Of a stretch of DNA of 64,000 nt, positions 1 to 9,329 are shown one piece after another. The number at the start of each line of letters is the position of its first letter. The stretch's first letter is position 1. The position numbers and the translations under genes are program-made. The notes under the pieces are model-generated. The model was not told the DNA's origin and did not search any database. It worked only from the letters and a program-made list of their open reading frames with translations. Origin of the DNA: Streptomyces sp. P3 (GTDB lineage: Bacteria; Actinomycetota; Actinomycetes; Streptomycetales; Streptomycetaceae); assembly GCF_003032475.1 (NCBI RefSeq), contig NZ_CP028369.1:930001-994000 (forward strand). The letters run 5' to 3'.

Positions 1-2257
1 CGATCGAGTCGAAGCGGGCCGCGATCGCGGCGGGCAGCAGCGGTACCAGGCAGGCCGCGCCGACACTCAGGGCCAGGAGGCCGCGCAGCGATCTACGGGC
101 GGCGTAAAGCGCGATCACCACGATTCCCGCCAGATAGGCCGCACGGCTCAGCGAGTACGCAACTCCCAGGACGAGCACGACGACCCCCGCGCCGATCGCC
201 AGCCGCGACAGGGGTGCCCGGACGGCCGGATAGCGCCTGAGCAGGACCGCGGCCGCCATGACGAACAGGGCGCCCACGGCGTTGTGGTTGGCCGTGTCCT
301 CCTGCGTGATGGCCAGAACGGCGGTGTCAGCAGGGGCGAGTCCCGACTTCGCGAAGACGGAGCCGATCTGAACGATGTCGATCAAGGCGACAATCACGCT
401 GCCGCAACAGAACACCACGAGCGCCCGGTCGAGAGGCCGTCCAGGTTCGGCGACCAGCGGCAGCAGCAGCAGTGGCGCGCACATCAGCAGCAGGTAGTGC
501 CATTTGTCGGCGCCCAGCAGATCGGTGTCGCCGATCATGACGCTGGCGGCCACCAGGTAGCCGACCGTGCCCACGGTGATCAGGACGCCGATGGGCTTCG
601 GCCGCGCGATCCCCCGACCGGCGATGACGCGACCCAGCAGGCAGACGAGCATGAGAGCGATCAGCACACTCGGGGTGATCAGCGAGTCGCCGATGTCGGA
701 CTGTGAGAGCGGGATGGCCGCCGCGAGTACACACAGACCCACCTCCGGGATCAGGGCCAGCACGATGACCACGAGCGGGGCGGCGGCGACGGCGCTGAGG
801 GCAGGGCTGTACGCCGTCGCGAGACAGCCGGCACCCGCCACGGTCAGGAGTACCGCCGCGACCATGAACCGACCACTGGCCAGGACGGGCCTCACCGGTC
901 TCGAGTACGCACCCCGCCGGCGATCGCCGATCGTCCTGACCCACAGGCCGGCGAGGGGGCGGGCCGGTGCGGCCGCCGTCTCGTCGCCGCCGTGCTCGGC
1001 CGAACGGCGCCGACGGGCGCGGACAGCCAGGCGCACGCCGTAGGCGAGCAGCACCGCGAGCACCAGGTTTCCCGCCGAGTCGGCCACTCCGGCACCGATC
1101 GCGGCATGGTGGGGGGTCAAGGCCACGAGCAGCGCGATGTTGACCATCGCACCGATCACCGTGGCCGTGACCACCGGCCGGAGCAGGCCGACGGCGGCCA
1201 GGTAGGGCTGGACCGAACGGGCCGCGCTGAACAGGACGAGGCCGGGCAGCATCGCCCAGAGCACCGGCACGGCACCGGCGTACGGCCGCCCGTAGACCAC
1301 TGGGATCAGGATGGGTGCAGTTACCGCCGCCGCGGCGGCAGCAGTGGCGGCGGCGATGAACACGGTGCGGGCGATCCTGGCAGCAGCCCGCGCATCGACG
1401 GAACCGGAAGTGACGGCGGGAAACATCACCAGCGCGACCGTCGTCGACAGCAGGAGCAGTCCCTCTGCCAGGGGCAGGGCCACCGCGTACACGGCCACGG
1501 CCGTCGCCCCGGCGAGCGTCTGGATCACCGGCACGTCCAGGCGCAGCATTCCGTAATGGATGAGGTTCGGGAGATAGGACCTGACGGCGAAGCTGCCGAA
1601 GGCACGGCCGGAGAGGGGTTCGCCATCGGCGTGGACGCGGGTGGTGGACGCGATCAGCAGCATCGCGGCGCAGAGCAGTTGGCCGGCCAGCACCGACAGG
1701 AAGCAGCTGATGGGGGTCAGCGATCCCGCGGCGAGCAGGCCGCAGACACCGACGAGGTAACCGGCCGCGGGGACGGTGCTGATCAGGTTGTACGTCGCGA
1801 CCCGGCCGCGACCGAGTTCAGCCATACCCAGCAGCGTGGTCAGCAAGCTCACCGGGCATATGGCCGCCACGAGCATCGCAAGCCGGTACGGCACGCCGAG
1901 CAGCACTGCCGGCCAGAAATGACCGAGCAGCAGCCACAGCCCCGCCAGCGCGGAACCCGAAGACATGGAGAACACCAGGCTCCACCGGACGATCTGCCGG
2001 AACGCGGTGTGCGAGGTCCCGGCGAACCGTGCGTTGGCGTTGTCCACACCAAGGACCGTGACGATGCTCAGCATGGAGGGGACCGAGATCATGACCGCGA
2101 ACGTGGCCCTGCCCCCCACCCCGAGAGCCCTCGCGGTGATGACGCCCGCCGCGAAGCTCATCACCGTGGCCAGCAATCGCGTGGCCAGCGTTCCCCCGAT
2201 CGCCGCCGGACTCACCCCCGGCAGCCGGGCCCGGAGACTTCTCGTGATCGACAGCAC
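1..2257 (-). CDS. Fused Wzx-type flippase / Wzy (O-antigen ligase-type) polymerase, 3' end outside window
   Basis: One minus-strand frame stays open from beyond position 2300 to the window edge; every triplet of this frame was checked for stops. From GTG 2257, about residues 1-405 form a polytopic protein of the MATE/polysaccharide-flippase type (early motif GGTLATRLLATVMSF, then many hydrophobic segments). An Arg-rich linker (about 406-462) leads without a stop into a second multi-spanning part with Wzy/O-antigen-ligase character (GVAYSLSRAAYLAGI near the edge). The product would flip undecaprenyl-linked repeat units and polymerise or ligate them; Wzx and Wzy are normally separate proteins. 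GTG 2257 is preferred because GGAGG lies 10 nt upstream. An in-frame ATG at 2380 lacks a Shine-Dalgarno and would translate the tetranucleotide repeat. Fusion is seen directly; the activities are inferred from topology and motifs. Confidence 0.8.
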   Translation of the reverse strand, partial: MLSITRSLRARLPGVSPAAIGGTLATRLLATVMSFAAGVITARALGVGGRATFAVMISVPSMLSIVTVLGVDNANARFAGTSHTAFRQIVRWSLVFSMSSGSALAGLWLLLGHFWPAVLLGVPYRLAMLVAAICPVSLLTTLLGMAELGRGRVATYNLISTVPAAGYLVGVCGLLAAGSLTPISCFLSVLAGQLLCAAMLLIASTTRVHADGEPLSGRAFGSFAVRSYLPNLIHYGMLRLDVPVIQTLAGATAVAVYAVALPLAEGLLLLSTTVALVMFPAVTSGSVDARAAARIARTVFIAAATAAAAAAVTAPILIPVVYGRPYAGAVPVLWAMLPGLVLFSAARSVQPYLAAVGLLRPVVTATVIGAMVNIALLVALTPHHAAIGAGVADSAGNLVLAVLLAYGVRLAVRARRRRSAEHGGDETAAAPARPLAGLWVRTIGDRRRGAYSRPVRPVLASGRFMVAAVLLTVAGAGCLATAYSPALSAVAAAPLVVIVLALIPEVGLCVLAAAIPLSQSDIGDSLITPSVLIALMLVCLLGRVIAGRGIARPKPIGVLITVGTVGYLVAASVMIGDTDLLGADKWHYLLLMCAPLLLLPLVAEPGRPLDRALVVFCCGSVIVALIDIVQIGSVFAKSGLAPADTAVLAITQEDTANHNAVGALFVMAAAVLLRRYPAVRAPLSRLAIGAGVVVLVLGVAYSLSRAAYLAGIVVIALYAARRSLRGLLALSVGAACLVPLLPAAIAARFDSI

Positions 2258-2326
2258 TGGGGAACGGCCTCCGGGGTCACGAGTCGGATCGGTGCTGCTG
2301 GGAGCGGCGGATGTTCTCGCCGACTC

Positions 2327-2366
<40 letters not shown>

Positions 2367-2380
2367 CAATGTAGCGGCAT

Positions 2381-3102
2381 CAATAGCTGAAAGTAGTGAT
2401 TCGTACACGTTGAGTAGTAGATTTCTGGTAGCCGGGTCGGCCGCCGCCACGGCCGGACGCCGGGGGAAGGCTCTTCCGGCGCGGACGACCGGGTAGGACA
2501 GGAGAACGCGGCTGTGACGATGCTCGGGCCTGCTGCCCGCTCCGACCACGGTGGCGATGGCAACTCCGGTCGCCGAGGGCCCGGCTGCTCGCGCGCTGCC
2601 TTTCAGCGGTCCGACGCCGGATACGCTGCCGGCCGGCGATCTGATCGCCACCGGGCACCGGCAGGCCACCACCCACGCTCCGGACCCGCCGACCGCGACG
2701 GTTGCGGAGCTCGCCGTCTGCCCCAAGGCCGCCCGGTTTCCGGTACACCCATCACTTGTCGGCACAGCCGGGCGGTCGGCGTCGACCTGTCAGGCGTCTC
2801 ACTGCGGGCGGCCGGTCTGCTGGCCGACCCGAGCATGACCGCCACGATGTCCCGTGCAGCACGCTGCGCGCCGAGGCGTGGCGGCCAGGACTCCGCGGGC
2901 CCGGAACGTCCTGCTGCCCGATCCCCGAGAGCCGCCGACGGCAGGGGCCGGGCCGCGGCCGACCGGACGAGCCGCCAACACCCATCGATGACGGTGAAAC
3001 CGCCGCCCCGATCACCGGCGCACTGGCGTCACGGCCCCACGACGAGCCCGTTGCCGAGCACGCCGTCGGGTGCGGCAGGGCGGCTTCGGCGGAGGTGAGG
3101 AC
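2381..3102. other. Intergenic region between divergent polysaccharide genes, no convincing gene
   Basis: About 720 bp. The first 50-60 bp (2381-2435) are AT-rich for this genome and probably hold the promoter of the minus-strand flippase-polymerase gene. The rest is GC-rich and open in several frames. The frame at 2551-2838 (GTG start, 95 codons) has GC-rich third positions like a gene but matches no family I recognise. A GTG at 2514 has a good AGGAGA upstream but opens into a frame of unlikely composition. A decayed gene is possible. Confidence 0.5.
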
Positions 3103-4410
3103 ATGAGGATCTGGATCTTCAACCACTACGCGGCGCCCCCGGACTGCGCCGCCGGCACCCGGCACTACGAACTGGGCCGAGTGCTCGCCGCGAAGGGGCA
3201 CGACGTCACCGTCTTCGCCAGCAGCTTCAGCCATTTCAGCAGACGCGAGGAACGGCTCGCGCCCGGCGAGAAGGCGGCCACCCGCGTGATCGACGGCGTC
3301 CGCTTCGTCTGGGTCCGCACGCCGCCCTACACCGGAAGCGGATACCGCCGTGTGCTGAACATGGCCCACTACGCGGCCCGAGTGCTCTCGGCGCAGCGTG
3401 GCCTGAACCGGCCGGATGTGATCGTCGGCTCATCAGTACACCTGCCCGCGGTGCTCGCCGCCTGGCTGGCGGCCCGCAGCCGCCGCGCCCGCTTCGTCTT
3501 CGAGGTGCGCGATCTGTGGCCGCAGACACTGATCGACATGGGCGCGCTGCGCGCGAACGGGCTGGCTGCCCGGCTGCTCCGGCTGGCCGAGTCCTTCTGC
3601 TGCCGACGGGCGTCCGCCGTGATCTGCCTCCTGCCCGGTGCCGCAGACTATCTGGAGGCCCGCGGGCTCCCGGCCGGCAAAATCCATTATGTGCCGAACG
3701 GGATCGCCGACTTCCCCCGGCCGATGGCACCGGGTGAGCCGGCCGACCCGCACGGTGCGGGCCCCCGGGACCGGGTCGCCGACCTGATCGAGCGGATCAG
3801 ACGGTTCCGCAAGGACGGTTGCCTCACCGCCGGCTACATCGGATCGCACGGGCCGGCCAACGGAGTGGCGACCATTGTCGCGGCCGCGGCGGAGCTGCGA
3901 GCGGCCGGCCATCCGCGGGTCGCCGTGGTGATGGTCGGCGACGGCCAGGAGAAGGCCGCGTGTGAACGGCTCGCGCACCGGCACGGCCTGCACGACGTGC
4001 TGTTCTGGCCGCCGGTGCCGAAGCAGGCCGTGCCGGCCGTGCTGGCCGAGCTGGATGTGACGTTGTTCTGCCTGCGTGACGTCGCGGTCTTCAAGTACGG
4101 CCTGAGCAGCAACAAGCTGTTCGACTACCTGGCGTCCGGCAAGCCGGTGCTGTTCGCGAGCAACGCACCGGGCGGCCCGGTGCGCGAGTCCGGCGGCGGC
4201 GTGTGCGTGCCCGCCGAGTCACCGGCGGACATGGCGGGCGCGCTGGCCGAGTTGGCCGCGATGAGCGAGACGGAACGGGAGCGGATGGGCGAGCGCGGAC
4301 GCCGCTGGGTCTACCGGCATCACGGCATGACCGCGCTGGCGGACGCGTTCCTCACCGCGGTCTCGGAACCGGCCAGGGGCGAAGGGCCTGTGACGGAGGC
4401 GCGGCTGTGA
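3103..4410 (+). CDS. Family 4 (GT-B) glycosyltransferase
   Basis: 435 residues, usual GT4 length. The N-terminus (RIWIFNHYAAPPD, then GTRHYELGRVLAAKGHDVTV) is the acceptor-binding Rossmann half found in WbuB/FnlA-type and other exopolysaccharide GT4 enzymes; FEVRDLWPQ is a common GT4 motif; the C-terminal half carries SNKLFDYLASGKPVLF, corresponding to the EX7E nucleotide-sugar region. It probably adds the second sugar to the undecaprenyl-linked primer on the cytoplasmic face. ATG 3103 is chosen over in-frame 3070 because GGAGGTGAGG precedes it. It overlaps the acetyltransferase gene by GTGA, so the two are translated together. Donor sugar cannot be read from the sequence. Confidence 0.88.
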   Translation: MRIWIFNHYAAPPDCAAGTRHYELGRVLAAKGHDVTVFASSFSHFSRREERLAPGEKAATRVIDGVRFVWVRTPPYTGSGYRRVLNMAHYAARVLSAQRGLNRPDVIVGSSVHLPAVLAAWLAARSRRARFVFEVRDLWPQTLIDMGALRANGLAARLLRLAESFCCRRASAVICLLPGAADYLEARGLPAGKIHYVPNGIADFPRPMAPGEPADPHGAGPRDRVADLIERIRRFRKDGCLTAGYIGSHGPANGVATIVAAAAELRAAGHPRVAVVMVGDGQEKAACERLAHRHGLHDVLFWPPVPKQAVPAVLAELDVTLFCLRDVAVFKYGLSSNKLFDYLASGKPVLFASNAPGGPVRESGGGVCVPAESPADMAGALAELAAMSETERERMGERGRRWVYRHHGMTALADAFLTAVSEPARGEGPVTEARL

Positions 4411-5024
4411 CGCTGCACATCGTGGGCGCGGGAGGCTTCGGCAGGGAGACGCTGGACGCGGTGCGGGCGGCAGTCGCGACGCCCGAGGTGGTTTTCGTGG
4501 ACGAGCACCCGGCATCCACCGCGCTGGACGGCTGTCCGGTGCTGCTGCCGGGACAGTTGGCCGCGTCTGACGGGCAGCGGGACGAGTTCGTGGTCGCGAT
4601 CGCCGACACCGACGCGCGCCGCAGGCTCACCCGGGAGTTGGAAGATCGCGGTTGGCGGGCGGCGACAGTGATCGACCCGCGTGCCATTGTCTCCCCCGGC
4701 GCCAGGATCGGGCGCGGCTGTGTCGTGCTCGGTCAGGCGTTCATCTCCACCGGCACCGTCCTCGGCGCACATGTCCAGGTCAACTATCAGGCGAGCATCG
4801 GTCACGACACGGTGCTCGAGGATTTCGTGACGATCCTGCCGGGGGCCAACATCGCCGGCAGCGTGACCATCGGCGCCGGGGCCACGGTCGGCAGTAACGC
4901 CGCCGTGCTGCAGGGCCGTCGGATCGGGCCGTCCGTCATGGTCGGCGCCGCGGCTCTGGTGACGCGTGATGTCGCCGCCGGTCAATTGGTCGTCGGCGTC
5001 CCCGCCAGGGCCCGGAAGCCCTGA
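4407..5024 (+). CDS. NeuD/PglD-type sugar O/N-acetyltransferase
   Basis: 205 residues. The N-terminal small Rossmann part begins HIVGAGGFGRET, the signature of the NeuD/PglD/EpsM family. From about residue 85 there are left-handed beta-helix hexapeptide repeats (IVSPGARIGRGC, GSVTIGAGATVGSNAAV) typical of acetyl-CoA-dependent trimeric acyltransferases. The conserved His of PglD-type enzymes fits SIGHDTVLED. With the aminotransferase and dehydratase nearby it most likely acetylates the 4-amino group of a UDP-4-amino-6-deoxy sugar. GTG 4407 overlaps the stop of the GT4 gene. An O-acetyltransferase role is the main alternative. Confidence 0.85.
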   Translation: MTLHIVGAGGFGRETLDAVRAAVATPEVVFVDEHPASTALDGCPVLLPGQLAASDGQRDEFVVAIADTDARRRLTRELEDRGWRAATVIDPRAIVSPGARIGRGCVVLGQAFISTGTVLGAHVQVNYQASIGHDTVLEDFVTILPGANIAGSVTIGAGATVGSNAAVLQGRRIGPSVMVGAAALVTRDVAAGQLVVGVPARARKP

Positions 5025-5261
5025 CCGTCCGGTTCGATCACGGGATCCCGAGCACCCGGCGTCGGCGCAGCTCTCACGCGGAAGTCCGCGTCCAGCGCGA
5101 GCAACTGGTGCGGGTCCGGCAGCACGGGCAGGCTGGGCACCGCCGTGCCGCCGGTCGGATCCGGATCGCCGGACGCGACCGGCGTACACCGGACAGCGCG
5201 GCCAGGACCTGGGCGCGGTTCCCGCTGCCCCCAAGTCGTTACGCACGCTCGTGATTCGCGG

Positions 5262-6425
5262 TCACCCGGCGCCAACCGGCATCGGCTGATCCGTGGCGTT
5301 CCGCCACGCGGTTGCCCGGCCGGCGACGGTGGTCACCGTGTCGGCGATCTCGGCCACCTCGGCCTCGGTCAGCCGGTGGTGCACCGGCAGCGAGAGCATC
5401 GCCTGGGCGACGGCCTCGGTCACCGGCAGTGCCGCCACGTCCCCGGGGCCGCGGTCCCGCCCGGCGAAGATCGGCTGCCGGTGTACCGGCGGGAAGTAGA
5501 TCCGTGCCTCGATGCCCTGGTCCAACAGGCCGGCGAGTACTTGCTCACGGATGCCGGGAAGCAGGCAGGTGTAGAGCATCCAACTTCCCCGGGCATCGGG
5601 TACCTGATACGGCGTCGTCAGGCCGGGCAGCCCGGCCAGCCGTCGGGTCAGTGATTGCGCGATCAGCTGTTTGCGCCCCAGGATGCCGTCCAGCTTGCGC
5701 AGCTGCACCCGGCCGATCGCGGCCTGCATCTCGGTCAGCCGCCAGTTGTACCCGAGGCTCTCATGCCGGTACAGCCCGGTCTGACCATGATTGCGGAGCA
5801 GCTTCAACCGCTCCGCGACACCCGGGTCGTTGGTCAGTACCATGCCGCCCTCACCGGTGGTGATGTTCTTGGTAGGGGTGAAGCTGAACATGGCCGACCT
5901 ACCGAAGGTGCCGACCGGTCTGCCGCGGTACTCGGCGCCGGCCGCCTGCGCGGCGTCCTCCAGCAACGGCACGCCGGCCGCACCGCATACCCGCGCCAGC
6001 CCGTCGAGGTCACCGGGCTGGCCGGCGTAGTGCACGGTCAGGACGGCACGCGTGGCCCGGGTGATCCGAGCCGCGACCGATACCGGGTCGAGGTTGAACG
6101 TCCGTGGGTCGACGTCGGCGAACACCGGGGTGGCCCCGACGTGGCACACCGATGTCGCGGTGGCGACGAAGGTCATCGACGGGACGATCACCTCGTCGCC
6201 GGGGCCGATGCCCTCGGCGAGCAACATCGCGTGCAGCGCGGCCGTGCCGGTGCAGAACGTCACGCCGAACCGCGCCTGATGCCGATCGGCGAACTCCTGC
6301 GCGAAGGCCTCGTTCTCCGCGCCGTTGGTGAGAACACCGCTGCGCAGGACCCTGCGAACCGCCTCCTCCTCCTCCTCACCGAGACCGGGACTGGCAAGCC
6401 GGATCCGGACGTTGCTGTCAGGCAC
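5262..6425 (-). CDS. DegT/DnrJ/EryC1-family PLP aminotransferase (PglE-like)
   Basis: 387 residues, full length. Fold type I PLP enzyme of the sugar-aminotransferase family: Lys186 in FTPTKNITTGEGG forms the Schiff base, EDAAQAAGA (around 156) holds the PLP-binding Asp, and FCTGTAALHAMLLA is the cofactor phosphate loop. The opening (RIRLASPGLGEEEEEAV) resembles PglE/PseC/ArnB enzymes that aminate UDP-4-keto-6-deoxy sugars. Its product would feed the acetyltransferase at 4407-5024. The start overlaps the sugar transferase stop by 8 bp, so it is the last gene of the minus-strand unit 9101 to 5262. The plus-strand acetyltransferase converges on it with a 237-bp gap. Confidence 0.9.
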   Translation of the reverse strand: MPDSNVRIRLASPGLGEEEEEAVRRVLRSGVLTNGAENEAFAQEFADRHQARFGVTFCTGTAALHAMLLAEGIGPGDEVIVPSMTFVATATSVCHVGATPVFADVDPRTFNLDPVSVAARITRATRAVLTVHYAGQPGDLDGLARVCGAAGVPLLEDAAQAAGAEYRGRPVGTFGRSAMFSFTPTKNITTGEGGMVLTNDPGVAERLKLLRNHGQTGLYRHESLGYNWRLTEMQAAIGRVQLRKLDGILGRKQLIAQSLTRRLAGLPGLTTPYQVPDARGSWMLYTCLLPGIREQVLAGLLDQGIEARIYFPPVHRQPIFAGRDRGPGDVAALPVTEAVAQAMLSLPVHHRLTEAEVAEIADTVTTVAGRATAWRNATDQPMPVGAG

Positions 6426-7146
6426 CTGAGAGCTGCCTTTCTGGTTTGCGAGCGATCGGATCGTTGTCGTGGCCGGCGGTGGCTCCGCGCCCGGCCAGGA
6501 CCGTCCAGACGGTGAGGAACAGGATGACCAGGTCGAGCCGGAAGCTCTGGCGAAGGACGTAACACAGGTCCCACTCGATGCGCTCCGGCCAGCTCAGCCG
6601 CTGTCGCCCGTGCACCTGCGCCAGGCCGGTCAGGCCCGGGGCGGCCAGCAGCCGCGCCTGCTGACGATCGGTGTACCGGCGTACCTGGTAGGGCAGTGTC
6701 GGCCGAGGTCCGACCAGGCTCATCTGTCCGCGCAGCACGTTGACCAGCTGCGGCAACTCGTCAAGGGACGTGCGGCGGAGCACCCGGCCGACCGCGGTCA
6801 CCCGCGCGGTGTCGGCGTCACCCGGACTCTCCGGGCCGGCCGGAGCATTCCGCATCGTGCGCAGCTTCAGCAGGACGAACAGGCGGCCGTCGCGGCCGAC
6901 CCGCTGCTGGCGGAACAGGACGGGTCTGCCATGCGCGAGCAGGTGCGCCAGCGCTGCGATCGCGCAGAGCAGCGCGGCCGGCACGATGATCAGGCTGACC
7001 ACGACCAGGTCCAGCAGCCGCTTGCCGCGGTACGACCTGCGGTGAGGCTCCCGGTTGTCGGCCCTGGTGCCTCCGGGCCTTGCGGTGTGCGCCTCCCGGA
7101 TCACCGAGTCTGCCGGGTGACGGTCCGGCAGAGGCGGGGCGGTCAT
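6418..7146 (-). CDS. Initiating undecaprenyl-phosphate phosphoglycosyl transferase (PglC/WcaJ type)
   Basis: 242 residues, the small monotopic PGT type rather than the long polytopic WbaP/CpsE type. Basic lead-in then one membrane segment (about 45-68), RPVLFRQQRVGRDG, KLRTM, the catalytic Asp-Glu dyad in SLDELPQLVNVLRG (129-130) and MSLVGPRPTLP. These are the conserved features of the bacterial sugar transferase family (PglC, WcaJ, PssY), which transfer sugar-1-phosphate from a UDP-sugar to undecaprenyl phosphate. A weakly hydrophobic tail lies at 215-235. Overlaps by 4 bp (ATGA) with the upstream dehydratase gene and 8 bp with the aminotransferase gene, consistent with one operon making and loading the same sugar. 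Confidence 0.92.
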   Translation of the reverse strand: MTAPPLPDRHPADSVIREAHTARPGGTRADNREPHRRSYRGKRLLDLVVVSLIIVPAALLCAIAALAHLLAHGRPVLFRQQRVGRDGRLFVLLKLRTMRNAPAGPESPGDADTARVTAVGRVLRRTSLDELPQLVNVLRGQMSLVGPRPTLPYQVRRYTDRQQARLLAAPGLTGLAQVHGRQRLSWPERIEWDLCYVLRQSFRLDLVILFLTVWTVLAGRGATAGHDNDPIARKPERQLSGA

Positions 7147-9101
7147 CTGCTGGCCTCCGCTTTTCCGGGCTGGCCGGGCAGCACGGGCTGGTCGGCCGGC
7201 TGCTCGGGGCCGGGCATGGCCGCGAGGTGCACCAGGGCGGCGCGTACCTCATCGGGATCGGTGGGGTGACCGATGCCGGTAACCTCAGCGGCATCGAGTA
7301 CCGGCACCGGCACCTGGCTGACCAGCGGATGCCTCGGTCGGTGGTCCGGCTCTCCCTCGCCCAGCAGGTCCTCGGTCAGCTTTTCGCCGGGACGCAGCCC
7401 GGTGAAGACGATCTCGACGCGCCGCGATGCCGCGGCGGCCATACGACGGGCGAGGTCGACGATGCGGACCTGCTCTCCCATGTCAAGGACGAGGACTTCA
7501 CCGCTCTCCCCGACGGCCACAGCCTGCAGCACCAGTTGGACGGCTTCGGTGGCTGTCATGAAGTAGCGGGCGACCTGCGGGTGAGTAACGGTGACCGGGC
7601 CGCCCGCGGCGATCTGCGCGGACAGTGAGCCGAGCAGCGAACCCCGGCTGCCCAGGACATTGCCGAACCTGACGGACACCCAGGTCCCGGGCATTTCACC
7701 GGCCATGTGCGCGGTGAGCCGCTCGGTGATCCGCTTGGAGGTGCCGAGGACGCTCACCGGGTCGGCCGCCTTGTCGGTGGAGACGTTCACGAACGACCGC
7801 ACGCCACAGGCCGCAGCCGCCTGGAGCACGTTCAGCGTGCCGGTCACGTTCGTCTTCAGCGCCTCGGCCGGATACCGCTCGAGCAGCGGCAGATGCTTCA
7901 CCGCCGCCGTGTGGAACACGATCTCGGGACGGGTCTGCGCAAAGACCTCGCGGACGCGGGAGGCATCTGTGATGTCGGCGAGCACAACCTCGTCGGAATC
8001 GAGCAGCGCACGGCCGTGCAGCGCGAGCTGGATCGCGTGCAGGGCTGATTCGTCCCGGTCGAGCAACACCAGCGACGCGGGACCCAACCGGTGCAGCTGG
8101 CGGCACAGCTCGGAACCGATCGAGCCACCGGCGCCGGTGACCAGGATGCGGCGTCCGGCGAATTGACCGGCAACCGACTCGATGTCCAGCCGGATCGGAT
8201 CGCGGCCCAGCAGCTGAGTGATCCGCGGGTCACGGACGTCGTCGATCCGCGCCGGTCCGGCGACCAGTTCCTCAACGCTCGGAATCACCTTGGTGATCAG
8301 GCCGGTCGACTCGGCCAGTGTGATCAGCTCGCTGATCACCTGGCCGTCCCGGCACCCGCCGGCGATCGCGATCACCATGACCGTCGCCCCGGTCTCCGCA
8401 GCGACCTCCGCGAGTCGGTCCCGCCCGCCGCGCACTCGGATACCGCAGATCCGCAGCCGGAGCTTGCCCGGGTCGTCATCCAGCAGGGCAACCGGTCGGT
8501 ACTGCGCGCCAGGCTGCCCGATCAGCCGCTGCACCAGTTGCGTTCCGGCATTGCCCGCACCGAACACGATCACCTTGACGGCGGTCGGCGCGGGCCGTCT
8601 CGGCCTGCGCCGGACGGTGGCGACTGCGGCCCTCGCTGTGATCATCGCAAGGACACCGGCCAGGGCGGTGAGGCCGGCCGGACCCGACTTGTCGCCCACC
8701 AGAGGGAGCCCCGCCCGGCAGATGCCCTCCAGGAGGAGACCGGTCAGCCCGGCGGAGACCAGCACCGCGCTCAACTCTGCGCCGGTCTCCGCCTGATAGC
8801 GCTGGGAGTAGAGCCCGCACACGGCCCCGGCCGTTAACGCTGCCGCCCATGTGACAGCACAGACGATCACCAGATCGCCAGGCCCGACGAGCAGACCGGC
8901 AGCGCTGCCGCTGGCCAGGCCGGCGATCGACAGACCGCAAGTCCAGGCGACCGCGTCTATAGCGGCTTGCACGACCGGCCGGCGAAGCCGGGCGGCGACG
9001 CCAGACCGACCACCCCGCCGAGCGTGGCCTTCCTGCGCGGTGTGGAACACCGCGGGATGAACCGCTGTCAGCTTGTCGTTGCCCGCGCATTCCCGACGCA
9101 A
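7143..9101 (-). CDS. Membrane-bound UDP-GlcNAc 4,6-dehydratase (PglF/FlaA1/CapD family)
   Basis: 652 residues. Order: N-terminal membrane domain (about 45-160, four segments); a CoA-binding-like Rossmann domain (VIVFGAGNAGTQLV, 178-190); a catalytic extended SDR domain starting ILVTGAGGSIGSELCRQL (319-336) with STDKAADPVSVLGTSK (441-456). In this family the classical SDR Tyr is replaced, usually by Met, and Asp/Glu/Lys of the TDK region act in catalysis; here the Tyr position is Leu within VLGTSK. It should convert UDP-GlcNAc to UDP-4-keto-6-deoxy-GlcNAc, the first step towards bacillosamine. First gene of the operon with the PGT and aminotransferase. A role in another 6-deoxy-amino sugar cannot be excluded. 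Confidence 0.9.
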   Translation of the reverse strand: MRRECAGNDKLTAVHPAVFHTAQEGHARRGGRSGVAARLRRPVVQAAIDAVAWTCGLSIAGLASGSAAGLLVGPGDLVIVCAVTWAAALTAGAVCGLYSQRYQAETGAELSAVLVSAGLTGLLLEGICRAGLPLVGDKSGPAGLTALAGVLAMITARAAVATVRRRPRRPAPTAVKVIVFGAGNAGTQLVQRLIGQPGAQYRPVALLDDDPGKLRLRICGIRVRGGRDRLAEVAAETGATVMVIAIAGGCRDGQVISELITLAESTGLITKVIPSVEELVAGPARIDDVRDPRITQLLGRDPIRLDIESVAGQFAGRRILVTGAGGSIGSELCRQLHRLGPASLVLLDRDESALHAIQLALHGRALLDSDEVVLADITDASRVREVFAQTRPEIVFHTAAVKHLPLLERYPAEALKTNVTGTLNVLQAAAACGVRSFVNVSTDKAADPVSVLGTSKRITERLTAHMAGEMPGTWVSVRFGNVLGSRGSLLGSLSAQIAAGGPVTVTHPQVARYFMTATEAVQLVLQAVAVGESGEVLVLDMGEQVRIVDLARRMAAAASRRVEIVFTGLRPGEKLTEDLLGEGEPDHRPRHPLVSQVPVPVLDAAEVTGIGHPTDPDEVRAALVHLAAMPGPEQPADQPVLPGQPGKAEASR

Positions 9102-9329
9102 GGTGAACCCCGATCATCCGGTCGCCGTTTACCGAAGACCTATTTCGGCACTCTGCCGACGGTATGTCCACGAACGCCGCCGCATCCTTCTGGGTAGATC
9201 AGAATATTTCTCGCGCTCTCGAGGGCTCGACTTTCTGTGGGGCAGTATTTTCGCCGCCCGGCCGAATGAATCCCGCTACACTCTTCCTGAGCGGGCGCGG
9301 GTCTCTTGAGGTTCACTCAAATGGCCCGA

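Noticed and set aside
2514..3098. Possible gene starting at GTG 2514
   Set aside because: Good AGGAGA upstream, but the product is Arg/Gly/Ala-rich with no family features and shares its DNA with several equally open frames.
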